A DNA stretch of 17,231 nucleotides from Actinomycetota bacterium (GTDB lineage Bacteria > Actinomycetota > Actinomycetes > S36-B12): NCBI GenBank assembly GCA_947472655.1, contig CANJCG010000022.1, positions 1 to 17,231 of the forward strand, given 5' to 3'. The notes under the pieces were generated by a model, which ran no database searches, was not told where the DNA came from, and saw nothing but the letters and a program-made list of their open reading frames with translations. Shown one piece after another: positions 15,373 to 17,231 of the stretch. Within the stretch, counting starts at the first letter, position 1. Every line of letters begins with the position of its first letter. Position numbers and translations under genes: made by a program.

Positions 15373-15448
15373 TTGAGCTCAGGAGGGGGCGAAACTACCG
15401 GCGAGTAGGCAGTTGTGGACACCTTGATGAACATCGACTCTCAGCCCG

Positions 15449-15479
15449 CAAAGTTGAGCCACATGCACAAAGTTGATCC
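15449..15479 (+). repeat. Direct repeat just before tyrS
   Basis: CAAAGTTGAGCC (15449-15460) and CAAAGTTGATCC (15468-15479) differ at one base and start 19 bases apart, close to two helical turns. They lie 21-51 bases upstream of the chosen tyrS GTG, where an operator or promoter-proximal element could sit. No clear promoter hexamers were found. Confidence 0.45.
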
Positions 15480-15499
15480 CAGTGCGTAAAGATGCTCCT

Positions 15500-16780
15500 G
15501 TGGACATCATCGAAGAACTGCTGTGGCGGGAACAGATTGCGCAAAGTACTGACCTTGGGGCATTGCACGAGGCACTTTCATCGGGGTCGATGACCCTGTA
15601 TTGCGGCTTTGATCCCACCGCTGCAAGCCTGCACCTAGGCAATCTGGCTCAGATTTTGACTGTTCGCCGGTTTCAGCAGGCTGGTCACCGACCATTGGCG
15701 TTGGTCGGCGGGGCAACGGGCCTGATAGGTGATCCCAAGATGGCAGGGGAGCGCAACCTCAATTCGCAGGAGATCGTGCAGGAGTGGGTTGGTCGAATCC
15801 GAGCTCAACTCGAGCGTTTTTATGATTTTGACGGACCTAACGCCGCCATCGTGGTCAATAACTACGACTGGATTAAGGATATTTCTGTCCTAGAGTTCTT
15901 AAGAGACATTGGTAAGCACTTCAGTGTGAATCGCATGCTTGATCGTGAGGCAGTTGCCGCTCGGTTGGCGAAAGATGGCATCTCGTACACGGAGTTCAGC
16001 TACCAACTACTGCAGTCCTACGACTACCTAGAGCTGTTCCGCCGTTATGGATGCGTGCTCCAGACGGGTGGTTCTGACCAGTGGGGCAACATCACCGCAG
16101 GCGTGGATCTGATCCGCCGCACGGAGCAGGCTTCGGTCTATGCCTTGACGACTCCTCTTATAACTAAGGCGGATGGAACAAAGTTCGGCAAGACTGAGTC
16201 AGGCACCATCTGGCTTGATCCTACGCTCACGAGCCCCTATGAATTCTTCCAATTTTGGCTTAATGCCGATGATCGCGACATCCCGAAGTTGTTGCGCACG
16301 TTCAGTTTCAAGGGCGAAGAAGAGATAACTGAACTTTTGGCAGTGACCCTCGAGCGCCCTCACGAACGTGCGGCGCAACGCGCCTTGGCTATTGAACTCA
16401 CTGAGCTCGTACACGGCCGCCAGGAGCGAGAGGGTGCTGAGGCTGCTGGCAAGGCCCTGTTTGGCCAAGGGGAGCTAGGAGTTCTCTCTGAAGCGGTGCT
16501 GTCTGCCTCATTGCAGCAGGCCTCATACGGTCAAGTCGAGAGCAGCGAAATCGTCGAGGGTGAGCTCCCAGGCATCTCGGATTTGCTGGTGCGTTGCGGT
16601 TTAGTGACGAGTAAGTCCGCGGCTCGTCGGACAATCGACGAAGGTGGTGCCTACGTGAACAACGAACGCATCACAGACGAAACCTGGCGCCCAACAACTG
16701 AAAACCTCTTATATGGCAGATGGTTAGTGCTTCGTCGAGGCAAGAAGAACGTAGGGGGAATTGAGGTGGTTTCGGGATGA
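15500..16780 (+). CDS. tyrS: Tyrosine--tRNA ligase
   Basis: TyrS charges tRNA-Tyr with tyrosine. From GTG at 15500 the protein has 426 residues and begins DIIEELLWRE after the start, matching where the family begins; a TTG at 15473 would add nine residues but has no ribosome site. The class I core contains TLYCGFDPTAASLHLGNL, with HLGN (45-48) as the HIGH motif, GGATGLIGDP, the tyrosine-binding QLLQSYDYLEL and GGSDQWGNI segments, and KFGKT (228-232) as the KMSKS loop. A C-terminal S4 RNA-binding domain (about 358-420, VTSKSAARRTIDEGGAYVNN) contacts the tRNA. It stands alone between the arginine operon and the rRNA operon. No T-box leader is visible in the gap before it. Confidence 0.96.
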   Translation: MDIIEELLWREQIAQSTDLGALHEALSSGSMTLYCGFDPTAASLHLGNLAQILTVRRFQQAGHRPLALVGGATGLIGDPKMAGERNLNSQEIVQEWVGRIRAQLERFYDFDGPNAAIVVNNYDWIKDISVLEFLRDIGKHFSVNRMLDREAVAARLAKDGISYTEFSYQLLQSYDYLELFRRYGCVLQTGGSDQWGNITAGVDLIRRTEQASVYALTTPLITKADGTKFGKTESGTIWLDPTLTSPYEFFQFWLNADDRDIPKLLRTFSFKGEEEITELLAVTLERPHERAAQRALAIELTELVHGRQEREGAEAAGKALFGQGELGVLSEAVLSASLQQASYGQVESSEIVEGELPGISDLLVRCGLVTSKSAARRTIDEGGAYVNNERITDETWRPTTENLLYGRWLVLRRGKKNVGGIEVVSG

Positions 16781-16789
16781 TTTATCCCG
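16773..16789 (+). terminator. Weak hairpin at the tyrS stop
   Basis: CGGGAT (16773-16778) and ATCCCG (16784-16789) pair around a GATTT loop that contains most of the stop codon. The stem is short and no T-run follows. It is the only terminator candidate between tyrS and the rRNA promoters, so it is listed at low confidence. Confidence 0.35.
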
Positions 16790-16803
16790 TACCCGACCCC
16801 GAT

Positions 16804-16832
16804 TTGACCCTGCAGTAGCGATGGCATAGTGT
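16804..16832 (+). promoter_or_regulatory. Upstream rRNA operon promoter (P1)
   Basis: TTGACC (16804-16809), a 17-base spacer and TAGTGT (16827-16832) form a sigma-70/SigA-type promoter 24 bases after tyrS. Inverted arms ATGGC (16821-16825) and GCCAT (16835-16839) flank the -10. Transcription would begin near 16838-16839. Confidence 0.55.
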
Positions 16833-16942
16833 TCGCCATGCCCGCGAGGGAGAAACGGACACCAAGCCGCTGAGTGTTTCTTGCACTGTTTGCGCCAAGC
16901 TAGGCCGGTTCATCGTGAAGCAGTTGTTTAACTAAGGAAAAG

Positions 16943-16954
16943 ACCGGAAACGGT
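16943..16954 (+). ncRNA. Leader hairpin with GAAA tetraloop, upstream of P2
   Basis: ACCG-GAAA-CGGT (16943-16954) is a perfect 4-bp stem with a GNRA loop, ending four bases before the P2 -35. It would appear only in RNA from the upstream promoter, or it may act as DNA. Confidence 0.4.
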
Positions 16955-16957
16955 AAT

Positions 16958-16986
16958 TTGACGCAGTTAAGCAAAACAAGTAAGTT
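16958..16986 (+). promoter_or_regulatory. Proximal rRNA operon promoter (P2)
   Basis: TTGACG (16958-16963), an exact 17-base spacer and TAAGTT (16981-16986) form the best promoter in the 407-base gap between tyrS and 16S rRNA. The -35 is near-consensus and the -10 is of TANNNT type. It would give a leader of about 195 bases before mature 16S. Confidence 0.65.
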
Positions 16987-17187
16987 AGGAATGTTGCCCC
17001 AAAAACGAGCGAAAGCTTTTGTTATTGGTGCGCGTCCGTACCTTGAGAACTCAACAGCGTGTTACATGTCAATGCCAATACCCCGTTCTGGGGTTGATCA
17101 GTAATGATCAAAACCAGACGGATTCCTTTGGTAGTACAGAACTAATTAGAGCAAGTCAGCTCTGTCTGCCAGTTTCACAACAATTCA
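16987..17187 (+). ncRNA. 16S rRNA precursor leader
   Basis: This stretch has no protein gene and is transcribed leader RNA removed during 16S maturation. It holds an imperfect hairpin capped by GAAA (16999-17028), the TTGAGAACTCAA element (17043-17054), a CCCC/GGGG hairpin (17080-17094), a 7-bp hairpin with a GTAA tetraloop (17094-17111), and a larger stem in which AAAC-CAGAC (17111-17119) pairs with GTCTG-GTTT parts of 17164-17175 around an inner AGAGC/GCTCT hairpin (17148-17163). The TTGAGAACTCAA element is seen before actinobacterial rRNA genes and is tied there to antitermination or processing; roles of the hairpins are inferred. Confidence 0.7.
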
Positions 17188-17231
17188 TTTATGGAGAGTT
17201 TGATCCTGGCTCAGGACGAACGCTGGCGGCG
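17188..17231 (+). rRNA. rrs: 16S ribosomal RNA, 5' end (gene continues past window)
   Basis: The universal 5' region AGAGTTTGATCCTGGCTCAG is at 17195-17214, followed by GACGAACGCTGGCGGCG at the window edge, which is the bacterial and actinobacterial form. By position relative to Escherichia coli numbering, mature 16S should begin near 17188. Only about 44 bases are visible, too few for placement below phylum. Confidence 0.97.

Noticed and set aside
15473..15499. TTG start for tyrS
   Set aside because: No ribosome site, overlaps a direct repeat, and the family N-terminus (M-DIIEELLWR) begins at GTG 15500.
15328..15499. T-box or amino-acid riboswitch before tyrS
   Set aside because: The gap is too short and has no specifier loop, T-box sequence or terminator/antiterminator pair.
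1..17231. CRISPR arrays, insertion sequences, tRNA genes or prophage parts
   Set aside because: No regularly spaced repeats with unique spacers, no transposase-like frames, no tRNA-like cloverleaf seen, and all genes are ordinary chromosomal functions.

Overview
The window looks like chromosomal backbone from an actinomycete (Actinomycetota) of moderate GC content, roughly half G+C by eye, with TTA codons in ordinary use. Three things support this placement. The order infC-rpmI-rplT-TrmH-type methyltransferase-pheST-argCJBDR-argH-tyrS is typical of actinobacteria. The 16S rRNA leader carries the TTGAGAACTCAA element seen before actinobacterial rRNA genes. The protein variants (arginine-sensitive type ArgB, Cys-rich PheS insert, TyrS with KFGKT) also fit. 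A small-genome planktonic actinobacterium is possible but cannot be proved from this sequence. Every gene is on the + strand and packing is tight, with many 1-4 base stop/start overlaps.

Region 1 (1-1856) is a translation block: the end of infC, rpmI, rplT, and a SPOUT-family RNA methyltransferase. A strong terminator-like hairpin for the ribosomal operon lies inside the first codons of the methyltransferase. Region 2 (1878-5446) is a sulfur cassette: an uncharacterised HxD...H 2-oxoglutarate/Fe(II) oxygenase overlaps cysD, which abuts a cysN-cysC fusion. Together CysD and CysNC make APS and then PAPS. This cassette interrupts a block that is otherwise translation and arginine genes, and the oxygenase is the least explained gene here. 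Region 3 (5503-9095) is pheS-pheT, encoding both subunits of phenylalanyl-tRNA synthetase.

Region 4 (9096-15327) is an arginine biosynthesis operon, argC-J-B-D-R-H. It is driven by a compact promoter with a 16-bp ArgR-type palindrome just upstream of a near-consensus -10, and the argC mRNA appears leaderless. ArgR is encoded within the operon, giving a feedback loop. argF and argG are absent from the cluster. Region 5 (15328-17231) holds a degenerate ~13-bp tandem repeat, tyrS, and a rRNA operon leader. The leader shows two plausible promoters, several hairpins with GNRA tetraloops and the conserved TTGAGAACTCAA element, and ends in the first ~44 bases of 16S rRNA.

I found no CRISPR array, mobile element, tRNA, phage or toxin system. 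The more interesting points are the oxygenase/sulfate-activation cassette, the terminator embedded in a coding region, and the leader and repeat architecture around tyrS and the rRNA operon.
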